NCBI GenBank assembly: GCA_029289325.1
Contig: JARFTV010000007.1
Span: 1 to 64,000, forward strand
Direction of reading: 5' to 3'
Origin: Alphaproteobacteria bacterium
GTDB lineage: Bacteria > Pseudomonadota > Alphaproteobacteria > Rhodobacterales > Rhodobacteraceae
Length of the DNA stretch: 64,000 nucleotides
Shown here: piece after piece, positions 9,047 through 18,674 of the stretch
Numbering within the stretch: position 1 is the first letter of the stretch
Layout: every line of letters begins with the position of its first letter
Made by a program: the position numbers and the translations under genes
The notes under the pieces: generated by a model
Database searches by the model: none
Told to the model about the DNA's origin: nothing
What the model saw: the letters and a program-made list of their open reading frames with translations, nothing else

Positions 9047-10060
9047 TCAGGCGCGTCCCCGGCCTGCGCGGCCGGAAAGCGCGAAGGTGAAGACCAGGGC
9101 CACGACAAGGACGGCGCCCTTGATGAAGTCCTGGGTGTAGTAGGGGGCGTTCAGCATGGTCAGGCCCTGAAGCAGGATGCCGACGAAAAGCGCCCCGATG
9201 GCGGTGCCGAAGGCATTGGGCTTGGCTGCCCCGAGAACGGCGAAGCCGATCAGGGCCGCGGCGACGGAATCAAGCAGCAAGTTGTTGCCCGAGGCCACAT
9301 CCCCCCGCCCAAGCCGGGCGGACAGCAGGATCCCCCCGATCGAGGCCATGACACCCGAGATCACGTAGGCCAGCACCCGGTAGCGCGCGACGTTGATCCC
9401 CGCCAGCGCCGCCGCCTGCGCGTTCGAGCCGATGGCATACATCACGCGGCCATGCCGGGTCAGCTCCAGGAAGACCCAGGTCACGATGGCGATGACGATC
9501 AGCACCACGACCGAGAGCGGCACGAGGTCAGGCAGGATGAAGTCGATCCGATGACGGCCGAGCATAAGGAACTCGGGCGCGAAGGCGCCCCCGGCGGTGC
9601 GGCCGTCAGGCAGCACCATCCCGGTCGAGATCGAATTGCCCTGGGTCGGGATGCGTTGCAGGCCGACGAGAAGGAACATCATCCCCAGCGTCGCCAACAG
9701 GTCGGGAACGCGCATCTTCACGATCAGAAGTCCGTTCACCAGACCGACCGCCGCCCCCATCGCCAGGCACAGGACCACGGCCGTGACAGCGCCCATTTCC
9801 CAGATCACCATCACATAGGCGGAAAGCATCATGGCCGAGGTCGCCACCGCGCCGATGGAAAGGTCGAAGCCGTCCACCACCAGCGTCGCTGTGACGCCAA
9901 GCGCAAGGATCCCGGTAATCGCCACCGATTGCAGGATGAACACCGCGCTTTGAGGCGACAGGAACGCCGGTTTCAGGACCGAGAAAACGACGATCAGACC
10001 GGCCATCAGCAGAAGGAAGCCGTAGCGGATCGCCAGATCGGTCGGGGAAAGGGATTTCAT
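9047..10060 (-). CDS. Sugar ABC transporter permease (RbsC-like)
   Basis: A 337-residue integral membrane protein of the BPD_transp_2 (RbsC/AraH) family with about nine to ten hydrophobic segments. Family marks include VDGFDLSIGAVA and AYVISGVMASIGGILLSARLG. Its ATG overlaps the stop of the upstream ATPase gene (ATGA at 10057-10060). It forms the channel of the importer with the flanking binding protein and ATPase. Confidence 0.93.
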   Translation of the reverse strand: MKSLSPTDLAIRYGFLLLMAGLIVVFSVLKPAFLSPQSAVFILQSVAITGILALGVTATLVVDGFDLSIGAVATSAMMLSAYVMVIWEMGAVTAVVLCLAMGAAVGLVNGLLIVKMRVPDLLATLGMMFLLVGLQRIPTQGNSISTGMVLPDGRTAGGAFAPEFLMLGRHRIDFILPDLVPLSVVVLIVIAIVTWVFLELTRHGRVMYAIGSNAQAAALAGINVARYRVLAYVISGVMASIGGILLSARLGRGDVASGNNLLLDSVAAALIGFAVLGAAKPNAFGTAIGALFVGILLQGLTMLNAPYYTQDFIKGAVLVVALVFTFALSGRAGRGRA

Positions 10061-11571
10061 GCCGGTTCTTTCGTCTTGTCGGCTGCGCCGGAGACCTCGG
10101 CCATCAGGCGGGCGAGGTCGATGCTTTCGTTCCGGTGGTCGCCGACGATGGTGTGCTCGCTCATCACGAGGATGCGGTCGGCGACTTCCAGCGCCTCGTC
10201 GATCTCGGCGCAGAGGACCAGGGTCGCGCGTTCGGCGGCGCTGGCGCGGATGCGGCGGCCGATATCACGGCGGGCCTGGATGTCGACGCCCTGGAAGGGC
10301 TCATCCAGGATCAGAAGGCGGCTTGCCTCGGCCATCCAGCGGCCGACGACGACCTTCTGCTGGTTGCCGCCGGAAAGCGTGAGGATGCCGTCCCGCGGGC
10401 CTTGGCAGACCACGCCCATCGCGGCAATGGCGCGTTCAGCCGCCGCACGTTCCGCCGCGCGGCGGATAAGGGACAGGGGGCCGGAATGGCGGGCGGTGAA
10501 GGGCAGGGTGAGATTCTGCTGGATGTCGAAACCGGGGATGACCGCATTGATAAGCCGGTCCTTCGCAGCCAGGAACACCCCGGCCGCCACGGCCTGACCG
10601 GCGTTTGTCGGGCGGAAGGGCATGCCGTCCAGCCGCATCTCGCCGCTGATCGGAGCTTCCAGCCCGAACAGCGCCGAGGCCAGCGCCGATTTGCCCGAGC
10701 CGACCAAGCCGGTGATCGCCACCACCTCATTCTTGTGCAGAGTCAGGTCGAACGGCCGCGCCTCAGGTTTGAGGCAGAGCCCGCGCGCCTGAAGCATCAC
10801 CGCGCCGCGGGGCGGGATGGTGATGTCGACCTCGGTAATCTCATGGCCCAGCATGGCGCGAACGGCACCGGAATAGTCAAGCTCCGGCCCTTCAAATAGG
10901 CCCGAGACCTGACCGTCGCGCATCGAGACGATCCGGTCAGCCAAACGCCGGATGTCGGACATGCGATGCGAGATGTAGAGGATCGCCACGCCTTCGGCGC
11001 GGAGGCGGTCGATCAGGGCAAAGAGCCGCTGCGCTTCGGCAAGCGAGAGGGAAGACGTTGGTTCGTCCAGAATTAGCAGCCGGGGCCGATGCGCCATTGC
11101 GCGGGCGATGGCGACGAGTTGGCGATCGGCAAGGGACAGGCCCGCGACGGGACGTGTCACGTCGATCTCCAGTCCCACGGCGGCGGCGATGCGGCGGGCA
11201 TCCGCGCGCATCCTGCGGCGATTCAGGAAGAGACCGCCGCCCTCGGCCAGGGCGTCCAGAAGGAGATTCGAGGCCACGTCCAGATCGGGAACCACGCCAT
11301 CGTTGATGTTCTGGTGTACGGTCACCACGCCCGACCGCAAGGCGGCCGCAGGCCCCGCGGGGGCGAACGGCATCCCGTCCAGCCGAACTTCGCCCGCATC
11401 GGCGGAATGGACACCACAAAGCACCTTGACCAGCGTCGACTTGCCCGCGCCGTTGGCGCCCATCAGCACCGTGACCCGGCCCGCTGGCAGGTCGAGGTCT
11501 ACCCCGCGCAACACGGCGTTTCGGCCGAAAGCCTTGGTCAACCCGCGGATTGTGATGGCTTGCGACGTCAT
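10057..11571 (-). CDS. Sugar ABC transporter ATP-binding protein with two ABC domains (RbsA-like)
   Basis: A 504-residue protein with tandem ABC domains, the layout of RbsA/XylG/AraG. Domain 1 has Walker A GANGAGKSTLV and signature LSLADRQLVAIARAM. Domain 2 has a degenerate Walker A (GLVGSGKSALA), signature LSGGNQQKVVVGRWM and Walker B LLILDEPFQGVD. I chose the ATG at 11571 (MTSQAITIRGL), which has a GGGGGAG element upstream, over a start 24 bases earlier without one. It is the first gene of the minus-strand operon and is divergent from mtnK, with a shared operator-like region between them. Confidence 0.92.
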   Translation of the reverse strand: MTSQAITIRGLTKAFGRNAVLRGVDLDLPAGRVTVLMGANGAGKSTLVKVLCGVHSADAGEVRLDGMPFAPAGPAAALRSGVVTVHQNINDGVVPDLDVASNLLLDALAEGGGLFLNRRRMRADARRIAAAVGLEIDVTRPVAGLSLADRQLVAIARAMAHRPRLLILDEPTSSLSLAEAQRLFALIDRLRAEGVAILYISHRMSDIRRLADRIVSMRDGQVSGLFEGPELDYSGAVRAMLGHEITEVDITIPPRGAVMLQARGLCLKPEARPFDLTLHKNEVVAITGLVGSGKSALASALFGLEAPISGEMRLDGMPFRPTNAGQAVAAGVFLAAKDRLINAVIPGFDIQQNLTLPFTARHSGPLSLIRRAAERAAAERAIAAMGVVCQGPRDGILTLSGGNQQKVVVGRWMAEASRLLILDEPFQGVDIQARRDIGRRIRASAAERATLVLCAEIDEALEVADRILVMSEHTIVGDHRNESIDLARLMAEVSGAADKTKEPA

Positions 11572-11613
11572 GTGGTCATTGCTCCCCCATCTCACGCTAC
11601 CGTTGCTTCATCA

Positions 11614-11633
11614 TTTGTCAATACCATTTGACA
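11614..11633. promoter_or_regulatory. Operator-like element in the importer/mtnK divergent promoter
   Basis: Two half-sites, TTTGTCA and TTTGACA, start 13 bp apart with a 6-bp AT-rich spacer (ATACCA). The same layout occurs at 15044-15063 between the SorC-type regulator and the aldolase gene. The TTGACA of the element is a perfect -35 hexamer in the plus direction, and its complement also supplies a TTGACA in the minus direction. A regulator bound here could block both promoters. Inference: operator for the SorC-family protein. Confidence 0.6.
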
Positions 11634-11690
11634 TATGCCGGAATTTTGGAAATTCTTTCCTTGAGAGATCCGCAAGGAGGAGGAAACCGC

Positions 11691-12956
11691 ATGACCGCGC
11701 AGGGCTATGTCGCGCTATCGCCGGACAGTCTGCCGAGCCGGCTGGGGGCGCTGGAGGTGCTGCGCGACCGCGTGGGTCCGGCCGAGAGTTGGCAGGTGCG
11801 CGAGGTGGGGGACGGGAACCTGAACCTTGTCTTCATTGTCACGGGCAGTGCGGGGCAGGCGGTGGTCAAGCAGGCGTTGCCCTACGTCCGGCTGGTTGGT
11901 GAAAGCTGGCCCCTGCCGCTGAAACGGTCGTTCTTCGAATACAACGCCCTGATCCGGCAGGAGGCGCGGGATCCCGGCTCGGTCCCCGCAGTCTGGTACT
12001 TCGATGAGGCGCAGGCCATCGTGGTGATGGAGTTCCTCACGCCGCATGTGATCCTGCGTCAGGCGCTGATCGCCGGACGGCGCGTGGAGGGTCTGGGCCA
12101 GCGGCTGGGCGAGTTCTGCGCGCGGACGCTGTTCCGGGGCTCGGACCTGTCGATGCCGACGGCCGAGCGGAAGGCGGACCTTGCGCTCTTCGCGGGCAAT
12201 GTGGAGCTTTGCGACATCACCGAGAATCTGGTGTTCTCGGACCCCTACTTCGACGCGCCGATGAACCGGCACACGCCGGGGCTTGAAGGTATCGTGGCGA
12301 GGCTGCGGGGAGACCTGTCGCTGAAGGTCGCGGCGCAGCACCTGAAGCTGGCCTTCACCAGCCGGGCCGAGACCATGCTGCATGGCGATCTGCACACCGG
12401 CTCGATCATGGTCACGGACACCGAGGCCAAGGTGATCGACCCGGAGTTCGCCACGTATGGGCCGATCGGATTTGACGTGGGGATGCTGATCGCCAACTTC
12501 CTGATGGCGCATTTCAGCCAGCGGGGGCACGAGATGACGCCCGGTGACCGAGTAGCGCATCAGGACTGGCTTCTGTCGGTGGTAAAGACGATCTGGCAGG
12601 TCTTCGTGGCCGAGTTCAGTCACCTTTGGCGGACCGAACGGCGGGGCATCCTGTATCAGGCCAGCCTGTACGAGGATCAGGGTCACGGGCTGGCGGCCGA
12701 GCAGGCGCTGGCCGATCTTCTGGGCCGGATCTGGGTGGATACTCTTGGCTTCTGCGGGATCGAGATGCACCGCCGCATCCTTGGCCTCGCGCATAACGCC
12801 GATTTCGAGCGGATCGAGGATGAGGGCCGCCGCGCCGCCTGCGAGGCACGGGCACTGGCGATGGGGCGGCAGCTGATGCTGGGTGCTGGGGCGATGCCGG
12901 GGATCGGCACGGTCACGGCCATGGCGCGGCGGATGGACAAGGAGGATCACCTGTGA
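11691..12956 (+). CDS. mtnK: S-methyl-5-thioribose kinase
   Basis: MtnK phosphorylates 5-methylthioribose at C1 with ATP and has an aminoglycoside-phosphotransferase-like fold. The 421-residue product has the nucleotide-binding stretch [15 protein letters not shown] and [18 protein letters not shown]. The catalytic loop is [11 protein letters not shown] (about residues 231-241), followed by the metal-binding [15 protein letters not shown]. Length is normal for the family (about 400-420). The ATG at 11691 follows an excellent AAGGAGGAGG element; an in-frame ATG 63 bases upstream does not have one. It is coupled to mtnA by a GTGA overlap. Confidence 0.93.
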   Translation: MTAQGYVALSPDSLPSRLGALEVLRDRVGPAESWQVREVGDGNLNLVFIVTGSAGQAVVKQALPYVRLVGESWPLPLKRSFFEYNALIRQEARDPGSVPAVWYFDEAQAIVVMEFLTPHVILRQALIAGRRVEGLGQRLGEFCARTLFRGSDLSMPTAERKADLALFAGNVELCDITENLVFSDPYFDAPMNRHTPGLEGIVARLRGDLSLKVAAQHLKLAFTSRAETMLHGDLHTGSIMVTDTEAKVIDPEFATYGPIGFDVGMLIANFLMAHFSQRGHEMTPGDRVAHQDWLLSVVKTIWQVFVAEFSHLWRTERRGILYQASLYEDQGHGLAAEQALADLLGRIWVDTLGFCGIEMHRRILGLAHNADFERIEDEGRRAACEARALAMGRQLMLGAGAMPGIGTVTAMARRMDKEDHL

Positions 12957-14056
12957 AGATCAACGGAACCCCCTATCGCACGATCTGGCAGGACGCCGGG
13001 GGCGTGGTGCAGGTGATCGATCAGCGCTGGCTGCCGCATGAACTGCGCGTCGTCCCGCTGCGTAACCGTGCCGAATTCGCCACCGCGATCCGCGACATGT
13101 GGGTGCGCGGCGCGCCCTTGATCGGGGCCACCGCCGCCTGGGGCGTGGCGGTGCAGATGGCCGAGGACCCGTCCGACGCTTCGCTGGCCGAGACCTGGGA
13201 GATCCTGCACGAAACGCGACCGACGGCGATCAACCTCCGTTGGGCGCTGGATGAAATGCGGCGGGTCCTGGCGCCACTCCCTCCAGGGGCACGGGCTGCA
13301 GCCGCGGCGTCGCGGGCGGCGGAAATCTGCGACGAGGATGTCGAGATCAACCGCCAGATCGGCCTGCACGGGCTGGAGATCATCCGCCAGATCGCTGCTC
13401 GGAAGCCGGGCAAGCCGGTGAACATCCTGACCCATTGTAACGCGGGCTGGCTTGCCACCGTCGACTGGGGCACCGCCACCAGCCCGATCTACCATGCCGA
13501 TGCGGCCGGCATCCCGGTGCATGTCTTCGTCGACGAGACCCGCCCCCGCAACCAGGGCGCGCAGCTTACCGCGTGGGAGTTGAACAGCCACGGCATCAGC
13601 CATGACCTGATCGTGGATAACGCAGGGGGCCATCTGATGCAGCATGGCGAGGTCGACATGGTCATCGTCGGCACCGACCGCACCACCGCGCGCGGGGATG
13701 TGTGCAACAAGATCGGCACATATCTCAAGGCGCTGGCGGCCATGGCCAATGGCGTACCCTTCTACGTCGCGCTGCCCTCGCCCACGATCGACTGGCGGGT
13801 GCAGGACGGCGTGAAGGAAATCCCGATCGAAGAACGCAGCGGGGCCGAGGTCACCATGGTCCAGGGCCGCAGCGCGGATGGCGGGATTGTCTCGGTGCAG
13901 ATTTCCCCGGACGGGACCGGCGCGCGCAACCCGGCCTTCGATGTGACCCCGGCCGAACTGGTGACCGGCCTTCTGACCGAGCGTGGGCTTTGCCCTGCGA
14001 CGGGTGACGGCATGGCGGCCATGTTCGGCGACCTGAAGGCGTCCGCCCAGGGCTAG
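12953..14056 (+). CDS. mtnA: S-methyl-5-thioribose-1-phosphate isomerase
   Basis: MtnA converts methylthioribose-1-phosphate to methylthioribulose-1-phosphate. The 367-residue protein has the eIF2B-related fold with [16 protein letters not shown], the catalytic-cysteine region [17 protein letters not shown], and the aspartate motif [19 protein letters not shown]. The GTG start overlaps the mtnK stop. Its stop overlaps the stop of the convergent regulator gene by two bases, leaving no room for an intergenic terminator. The usual later enzymes of aerobic methionine salvage (mtnB, mtnC, mtnD) are absent here, which favours an aldolase-type shunt. Confidence 0.95.
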   Translation: MKINGTPYRTIWQDAGGVVQVIDQRWLPHELRVVPLRNRAEFATAIRDMWVRGAPLIGATAAWGVAVQMAEDPSDASLAETWEILHETRPTAINLRWALDEMRRVLAPLPPGARAAAAASRAAEICDEDVEINRQIGLHGLEIIRQIAARKPGKPVNILTHCNAGWLATVDWGTATSPIYHADAAGIPVHVFVDETRPRNQGAQLTAWELNSHGISHDLIVDNAGGHLMQHGEVDMVIVGTDRTTARGDVCNKIGTYLKALAAMANGVPFYVALPSPTIDWRVQDGVKEIPIEERSGAEVTMVQGRSADGGIVSVQISPDGTGARNPAFDVTPAELVTGLLTERGLCPATGDGMAAMFGDLKASAQG

Positions 14057-15024
14057 GAGACGGCCAGCAGCGCCTCGGCCACCGTCGTGCCGGTGATCAG
14101 GTGGGTCACATAGCCCCCCCGGATCGCCGCCCGCGTCGCCTCGATCTTGTCGAGGCCGGGGGTGATGAGGATGCCCATCTCCAGCCCTACCAGCCGGGGG
14201 AGGGGGACGCCGATCATCCGGTCCTCCATCGGACCGGGAAGCTGGTGGCCTTCTGCGTCGATGAAGCGGCCGCAGATGACGCCGACTGCGCCGCGCTGAA
14301 CATACCAGTCGAGGTCTTCATGCGTGGCGAGGCCGCTCAGGACGATGTGGCTTTCCGAAGTGGCGGTGCCGACCGAAAAGAGGAGCTTGTTCACCGTCTC
14401 CAGCTGGTCGAGCTGGGCCTTGAGGATCGGTTCGTCGCGCAGTTCGGCCGCAAGGGTTGCACGGCTGACGATGGCAGGTGCGTGCAGGTTGAGGCAGCGC
14501 GCCCCAAGCCGCTGGGCAAGGCGGGTCGAACAGGCCTCGGCGGTGAAGCCGTAGGGAGTGGCCATAGAGCCAACCAGTTGCAGGATGGCGAGGTGCTCGA
14601 CCGGGGTGGGCTCCACCATTTCGGCGAGTTCGTAGACCGTCCGGCCCCAAGCCACGCCCAGCCGGTCGCCCGGCGCGATCAGGTCCGGGAGCCAGTTCGC
14701 CGCCCCGCGCACGACGCGGAGGAAAGCCTCCTCGGTCGTCAACCCCTCATCGGGGACGACATAGGCACCCCGCAGGCCGAACCTTTCATTCAACTCCAGC
14801 GCAAGGCGGTGGGTGGTGAAGGCGGGTGCCGCAAGTGTGATGCGGATGAGGCCCTTCTCCCGCGCTTCTTGCAGATAGTTGACCACCGTCGCGCGGGAAA
14901 TCCCCAAGGTCTCCGCGATCTCCTGCTGGTTGCGTCCGTCCTGGTAATACATCCACGCAACCTGGATCACGGCATTCTCGCCGCTAACCTGTGCCAGATT
15001 GCGCCGCCGTGTCAGTCCAGCCAT
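14053..15024 (-). CDS. SorC/DeoR-type transcriptional regulator with sugar-binding domain
   Basis: A 323-residue regulator. The N-terminal helix-turn-helix is [26 protein letters not shown] (quoted piece: [19 protein letters not shown]). A phosphosugar-binding domain of the SorC family follows ([46 protein letters not shown]). The ATG at 15024 has a GAGG element. An upstream extension to 15111 would run across the operator region and has no binding site. It is divergent from the aldolase gene, with an operator-like repeat between them. It likely senses a phosphorylated intermediate such as methylthioribulose-1-phosphate; this is inference. Confidence 0.88.
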   Translation of the reverse strand: MAGLTRRRNLAQVSGENAVIQVAWMYYQDGRNQQEIAETLGISRATVVNYLQEAREKGLIRITLAAPAFTTHRLALELNERFGLRGAYVVPDEGLTTEEAFLRVVRGAANWLPDLIAPGDRLGVAWGRTVYELAEMVEPTPVEHLAILQLVGSMATPYGFTAEACSTRLAQRLGARCLNLHAPAIVSRATLAAELRDEPILKAQLDQLETVNKLLFSVGTATSESHIVLSGLATHEDLDWYVQRGAVGVICGRFIDAEGHQLPGPMEDRMIGVPLPRLVGLEMGILITPGLDKIEATRAAIRGGYVTHLITGTTVAEALLAVS

Positions 15025-15043
15025 CCCAGCCTCATATTCGACC

Positions 15044-15063
15044 TTTGACAATGATATTTGACA
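15044..15063. promoter_or_regulatory. Operator-like element in the regulator/aldolase divergent promoter
   Basis: Two TTTGACA half-sites start 13 bp apart with a 6-bp spacer (ATGATA), matching the element at 11614-11633. In the plus direction the first TTGACA is followed after 17 bp by TAGAAA, a plausible promoter overlapping the element, for the aldolase gene. In the minus direction TTGTCA with TCGAAT at 17 bp could serve the regulator gene. Inference: autoregulation and aldolase control by the SorC-type protein. Confidence 0.6.
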
Positions 15064-15130
15064 AAAGTAGAAATTCCAAGTGGAGCCGTGTTCCGGCCCC
15101 CCTTTGCCCAAGCCTTAGCAGGAGAAGCCG

Positions 15131-17191
15131 ATGATCGCCAACCGCTGGACCGATGCCGAAGCCGAGGCGTTTCTGGCCGCCGCGGGTCCCGATCCACGGG
15201 CGCGCGATCTGGCTCTGCGGGTGCTGACCTCCCGGCTGATCGGGCGTGATCCGGACCTCGTGATGCATGGCGGTGGCAATACCTCGCTCAAGTCCACGGC
15301 GCTGGATGTGTTCGGCGAGGAAGTCGAGGTTCTCCATATCAAGGGCTCGGGCTGGGACCTGGCGACGATCGAGGCAAAGGGCCTGCCGGCAGTGCGGATG
15401 GCGCCCCTGATGCGGCTCCGCAGTCTGCCCGCGCTGTCTGACGAGGCGATGGTCAATGTCCAGCGGCTCAACCTTCTGGACCCCTCGGCCCCGAACCCCT
15501 CGGTCGAGACGCTGCTTCATGCCTGGATCCCGCACAAGGTGGTGGACCATACCCATGCGACGGCCTTCCTGGTGCTGGCGAACCTGCCCGAGGTGGCGTC
15601 GGCCACGCGGGAGCTGTTTGGCGAGCGGCTTACGCTTGTCCCCTACGTGATGCCGGGCTTTGCGCTGGCCAAGGCGGCAGCGGATGCCTTTGACCGGAAC
15701 CCGTCGGCCGAGGGGCTCTTGCTGGTCAACCACGGCCATTTCGCTTGGGGACCGGACGCGAAATCGAGCTATGACCGGATCGTCGAACATACCAACCTGG
15801 TGGAGGCCTGGCTGGCCGACCGCCGCCCCGCGCCGCTGGTGCCTGCCGCTGCTGTGCCCGCGGATCGGCTCGCGCCGGTGCTGTCTGGGTTGCGCGGGGC
15901 GCTGGCCTCGGTTCTGCCCGAGACGGCGCATCTGCCGGTCCTCGATCTTCGATCGGGTGAGGTCGAGCGCGGGTTCGTTGCACGTCCCGACCTGGAGGAT
16001 CTGGCGACACGCGGGGTCGCGACGCCGGATCATGTGATCCGCACCAAGGCCGAGCCTCTGGTGCTGCGGCTTGCCGATCAGGAGCCCGAGGCGATGCGGA
16101 CCGCTGTGGCTGCCTACGCCGACCGCTACCGCGCCTATTTCGACACCCATGCGCCGCTGGCCGCCGAGCCGAAGACGATGCTCTCGCCCATGCCGGGGTT
16201 GGTCTGGCTGGAAGGGGCGGGGATCGTGGGTGTAGGTGCGACTGCCGCCTCCGCTCGGATCGCGGCCGACATCGGCTGCCAGTCGGCCCGGGTCCGCGCT
16301 GATGCCGAGGCGGTGGGCAGCTTCCGTCCGATCGGGTCGCAGGACCTCTTCGACATGGAATACTGGTCTCTGGAGCAGGCAAAGCTGGGCAGCGGCAAGG
16401 CACCGCCCCTGCAAGGCCGTGTGGTGCTGGTGACGGGCGGGGCAGGGGCCATCGGCCTCGCTTCGGCGCGGGCCTTCGCGTCGCAGGGCGCGACCCTGTT
16501 CCTTGTCGACCGGCCGGGTGAGGCGCTGGACAAGGCTCGGGCGAGCCTTGGCGGGGATCACGCCGCGCATGGCTGCGACATCACCGCGCCCGGTGCCGCC
16601 GCCTGCGCGGTCGAGGCTTGTGTGGCCCGGTTCGGGGGGATCGACATCCTCCTGTCGAATGCGGGGGCGGCTGTGACGGGCGATGTGGCCACGCTGGACG
16701 ACCGGGCGTTGCGCGACAGCTTCGAGCTTAATTTCTTCGCGCATCTGGCCTTCTCGCAGGCGGCCATCGCGAAGTTCCAGTCGCAAGCCGCTGGCCGTGG
16801 AGCGCGCGGGGTCGAGCCGGGGCAGATCCTGTTCAACGTGTCAAAACAGGCGGTGAACCCGGGCAAGGGGTTTGCCGCCTATGGACTGCCCAAGGCCACG
16901 ACCTTCTTCCTCATCCGCCAACTGGCACTGGAACTGGGTGCCGAGGGGATCCGGGTGAACGGTGTCAACGCGGACCGCATCCGATCGGGCCTTCTGTCGT
17001 CCGACATGATCGCCGCGCGGTCGGCGGCGCGGGGGGTGGACGAGGCGACCTACATGGCCGGCAACCTGCTGCGCGCCGAGGTCGAGGCGCGGCATGTGGC
17101 CGAGGCTTTCGTGATGCTGGCCCGCGCCGAACGGACCACGGGACACGTCATGACGGTCGATGGCGGCAATATCGAGGCGGCGTTACGCTGA
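15131..17191 (+). CDS. Bifunctional class II sugar-phosphate aldolase / short-chain dehydrogenase
   Basis: A 686-residue fusion. Residues about 1-400 are a class II (zinc) aldolase: HGGGNTSLK (46-54), VDHTHATAFLV with metal-binding histidines, and NHGHFAWG. From about residue 420 it is a short-chain dehydrogenase with the NAD(P) motif VTGGAGAIG, SNAGAA and the catalytic YGLPK. Relatives with this layout cleave L-rhamnulose-1-phosphate to dihydroxyacetone phosphate and lactaldehyde and then oxidise the aldehyde. Next to mtnK and mtnA the substrate may instead be 5-methylthioribulose- or 5-deoxyribulose-1-phosphate (inference). A good ribosome site (AGGAGAAG) precedes the ATG. No rhamnose isomerase or kinase is seen. 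Confidence 0.92.
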   Translation: MIANRWTDAEAEAFLAAAGPDPRARDLALRVLTSRLIGRDPDLVMHGGGNTSLKSTALDVFGEEVEVLHIKGSGWDLATIEAKGLPAVRMAPLMRLRSLPALSDEAMVNVQRLNLLDPSAPNPSVETLLHAWIPHKVVDHTHATAFLVLANLPEVASATRELFGERLTLVPYVMPGFALAKAAADAFDRNPSAEGLLLVNHGHFAWGPDAKSSYDRIVEHTNLVEAWLADRRPAPLVPAAAVPADRLAPVLSGLRGALASVLPETAHLPVLDLRSGEVERGFVARPDLEDLATRGVATPDHVIRTKAEPLVLRLADQEPEAMRTAVAAYADRYRAYFDTHAPLAAEPKTMLSPMPGLVWLEGAGIVGVGATAASARIAADIGCQSARVRADAEAVGSFRPIGSQDLFDMEYWSLEQAKLGSGKAPPLQGRVVLVTGGAGAIGLASARAFASQGATLFLVDRPGEALDKARASLGGDHAAHGCDITAPGAAACAVEACVARFGGIDILLSNAGAAVTGDVATLDDRALRDSFELNFFAHLAFSQAAIAKFQSQAAGRGARGVEPGQILFNVSKQAVNPGKGFAAYGLPKATTFFLIRQLALELGAEGIRVNGVNADRIRSGLLSSDMIAARSAARGVDEATYMAGNLLRAEVEARHVAEAFVMLARAERTTGHVMTVDGGNIEAALR

Positions 17192-17212
17192 TCCTGGGTC
17201 GGCAAAGACGTT

Positions 17213-17239
17213 CGGCCGCCCAAGGGGATCGGGCGGCCG
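17213..17239. terminator. Hairpin terminator between convergent genes
   Basis: A perfect 9-bp GC stem (CGGCCGCCC with GGGCGGCCG) has a 9-nt loop and is followed by CTTGAATTT. It lies between the ends of the aldolase/dehydrogenase gene (plus) and the T3SS effector candidate (minus), so it can serve both. It also marks the left boundary of the secretion island. Confidence 0.7.
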
Positions 17240-17266
17240 CTTGAATTTCAGGAAGGCCGAACGGGC

Positions 17267-18661
17267 CTAACCCAGCTCATTTCGAAGCAGGATGATCTCG
17301 TTGCCAATCCGGTACTTCAGGTCCGGGCCATTGCCGTAGCGATCAGTCACCATGGTCTCAAACGCCGTCGGTACGAGGAAGTTGGTGCCCGTGTGCATGG
17401 CCGGGTCATAGACCGAGGACGAGGTACCCGTGTTCAGATCGACGTTGAACATGCCCATCTGATCCCGGTTGTCGTCCTGAAGACGGCGCGCCTCGTCGAC
17501 ATTCGCCATCATGACCCGGATCCCGGCTGCCTTTGCCATCGGGTCGTTCTTCATCAACACGTCACGCAGGCCCGGAGGCGCTGCATCAACCAGTTCCTTG
17601 AAGGCCTTCTTGATATCGGCAGGCAGACGCTCTTTCCGGCTGTCCGCGGCATGTTCGCCGGAGCTGCGCGCCTTGATCCCGCTGATGAAGCTCAGCGCGT
17701 GGCCGATGAAGTCGCTGATGTCGTGTCCCAGTCGGACCGGCCGGTCCTGATGATCGGCATCCCGCACCGACTCCTTCGGTGCGGACAGGCGGCAACCGTG
17801 GCTTTCCAGCTTGAAGAAGAGCATCGTGTCCGGGATCGGCGTGCTGTCATTGGCGATCATGGACCCGTAAAGCATCGTGGTGCGGCCATGCGGCAGCAAG
17901 CTGTCGACGCCCTGACCCTTGGGAATGTCGATCCCGCGGTGTTGACCTCCAGCGCTTTCCTTGAACCCGCCGATATGCGACGAGGCGCGCTGGTAGCTTT
18001 CCGGGCAGCTGTCGAGGAACTTGCGCAGCGTCTGATTGCCGTCGCTCACGGTCAGCGCACCCGAGCTGAACGGATCTCCGTTCTTGGCTTCGGCGGTGAT
18101 GTGCAGGAACCAGGCGATATCGGTCACATCCTGCTGCGTCGCCGCCGGGTCAAGGCCGCGGGTCCCGTCCAGAAGGCCCGTCACCAGATCATGGCCACGG
18201 TCGATCTTCTGCTGCACCAGACCCTGCAAATCCGGAATCTTGCTTAGCGCCGCACGCGGGAAGGTCGACGGCGACAGCTCCACCCGGGTTCCGCTGCCGG
18301 GCAGCGACACGGTCACGGCCGTGGGGCGCGAGGTCTCGATCTGATCGATCACCTTGCGCACGTCGCTGACGGTGATCGGCTTCGTCGGGTTGTTCTGCAG
18401 CTTGTCGAGGAGCTTTGCCGGGACACGGTCGCCATAGGAGGCGACCAGAGCCTGGCGCAGCTGCTGGTTGACGGCCTGGTTCTCTTGCTGCTGGGCCATG
18501 CGTCCGGCCGAGCTGAAGCGGGCGAAGAAGTCCTTGACCACGCCGACGGCCTTGCCGCCCAGGCGTTGCGAGGCGCTTTGCACCTGATCGTCGTTGCCGC
18601 TGGCGCTGATCCGTCCAGTTGCGCCCTGCTGGATCAGGGATTTGAAGGCGTCGATTCTCAT
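17267..18661 (-). CDS. Putative type III secreted effector, family not recognised
   Basis: A 464-residue soluble protein encoded 13 bp downstream of a CesT-like chaperone gene on the same strand. Such chaperone-then-cargo pairs are a hallmark of T3SS effectors. The ATG at 18661 follows AAGGAG. The N-terminal ~100 residues are polar, Gln- and Ser-rich and helical, as expected for a secretion signal plus chaperone-binding region. The C-terminal half contains a Cys/His-rich stretch with LLPHGRTTMLYGSMIA (about 255-270) and MLFFKLESHGCRLS (about 280-293), followed by HDISDFIGHALSF. These look like a conserved globular domain, possibly enzymatic, but I cannot name it. No transmembrane segment is seen. 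Confidence 0.75.
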   Translation of the reverse strand: MRIDAFKSLIQQGATGRISASGNDDQVQSASQRLGGKAVGVVKDFFARFSSAGRMAQQQENQAVNQQLRQALVASYGDRVPAKLLDKLQNNPTKPITVSDVRKVIDQIETSRPTAVTVSLPGSGTRVELSPSTFPRAALSKIPDLQGLVQQKIDRGHDLVTGLLDGTRGLDPAATQQDVTDIAWFLHITAEAKNGDPFSSGALTVSDGNQTLRKFLDSCPESYQRASSHIGGFKESAGGQHRGIDIPKGQGVDSLLPHGRTTMLYGSMIANDSTPIPDTMLFFKLESHGCRLSAPKESVRDADHQDRPVRLGHDISDFIGHALSFISGIKARSSGEHAADSRKERLPADIKKAFKELVDAAPPGLRDVLMKNDPMAKAAGIRVMMANVDEARRLQDDNRDQMGMFNVDLNTGTSSSVYDPAMHTGTNFLVPTAFETMVTDRYGNGPDLKYRIGNEIILLRNELG

Positions 18662-18674
18662 CTGCCCGGTCTCC

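Noticed and set aside
15131-17191. Rhamnose catabolic gene
   Set aside because: The domain architecture matches rhamnulose-phosphate aldolase/dehydrogenase, but no rhamnose isomerase, kinase or mutarotase is present, and mtnK/mtnA neighbours suggest another ketose phosphate.
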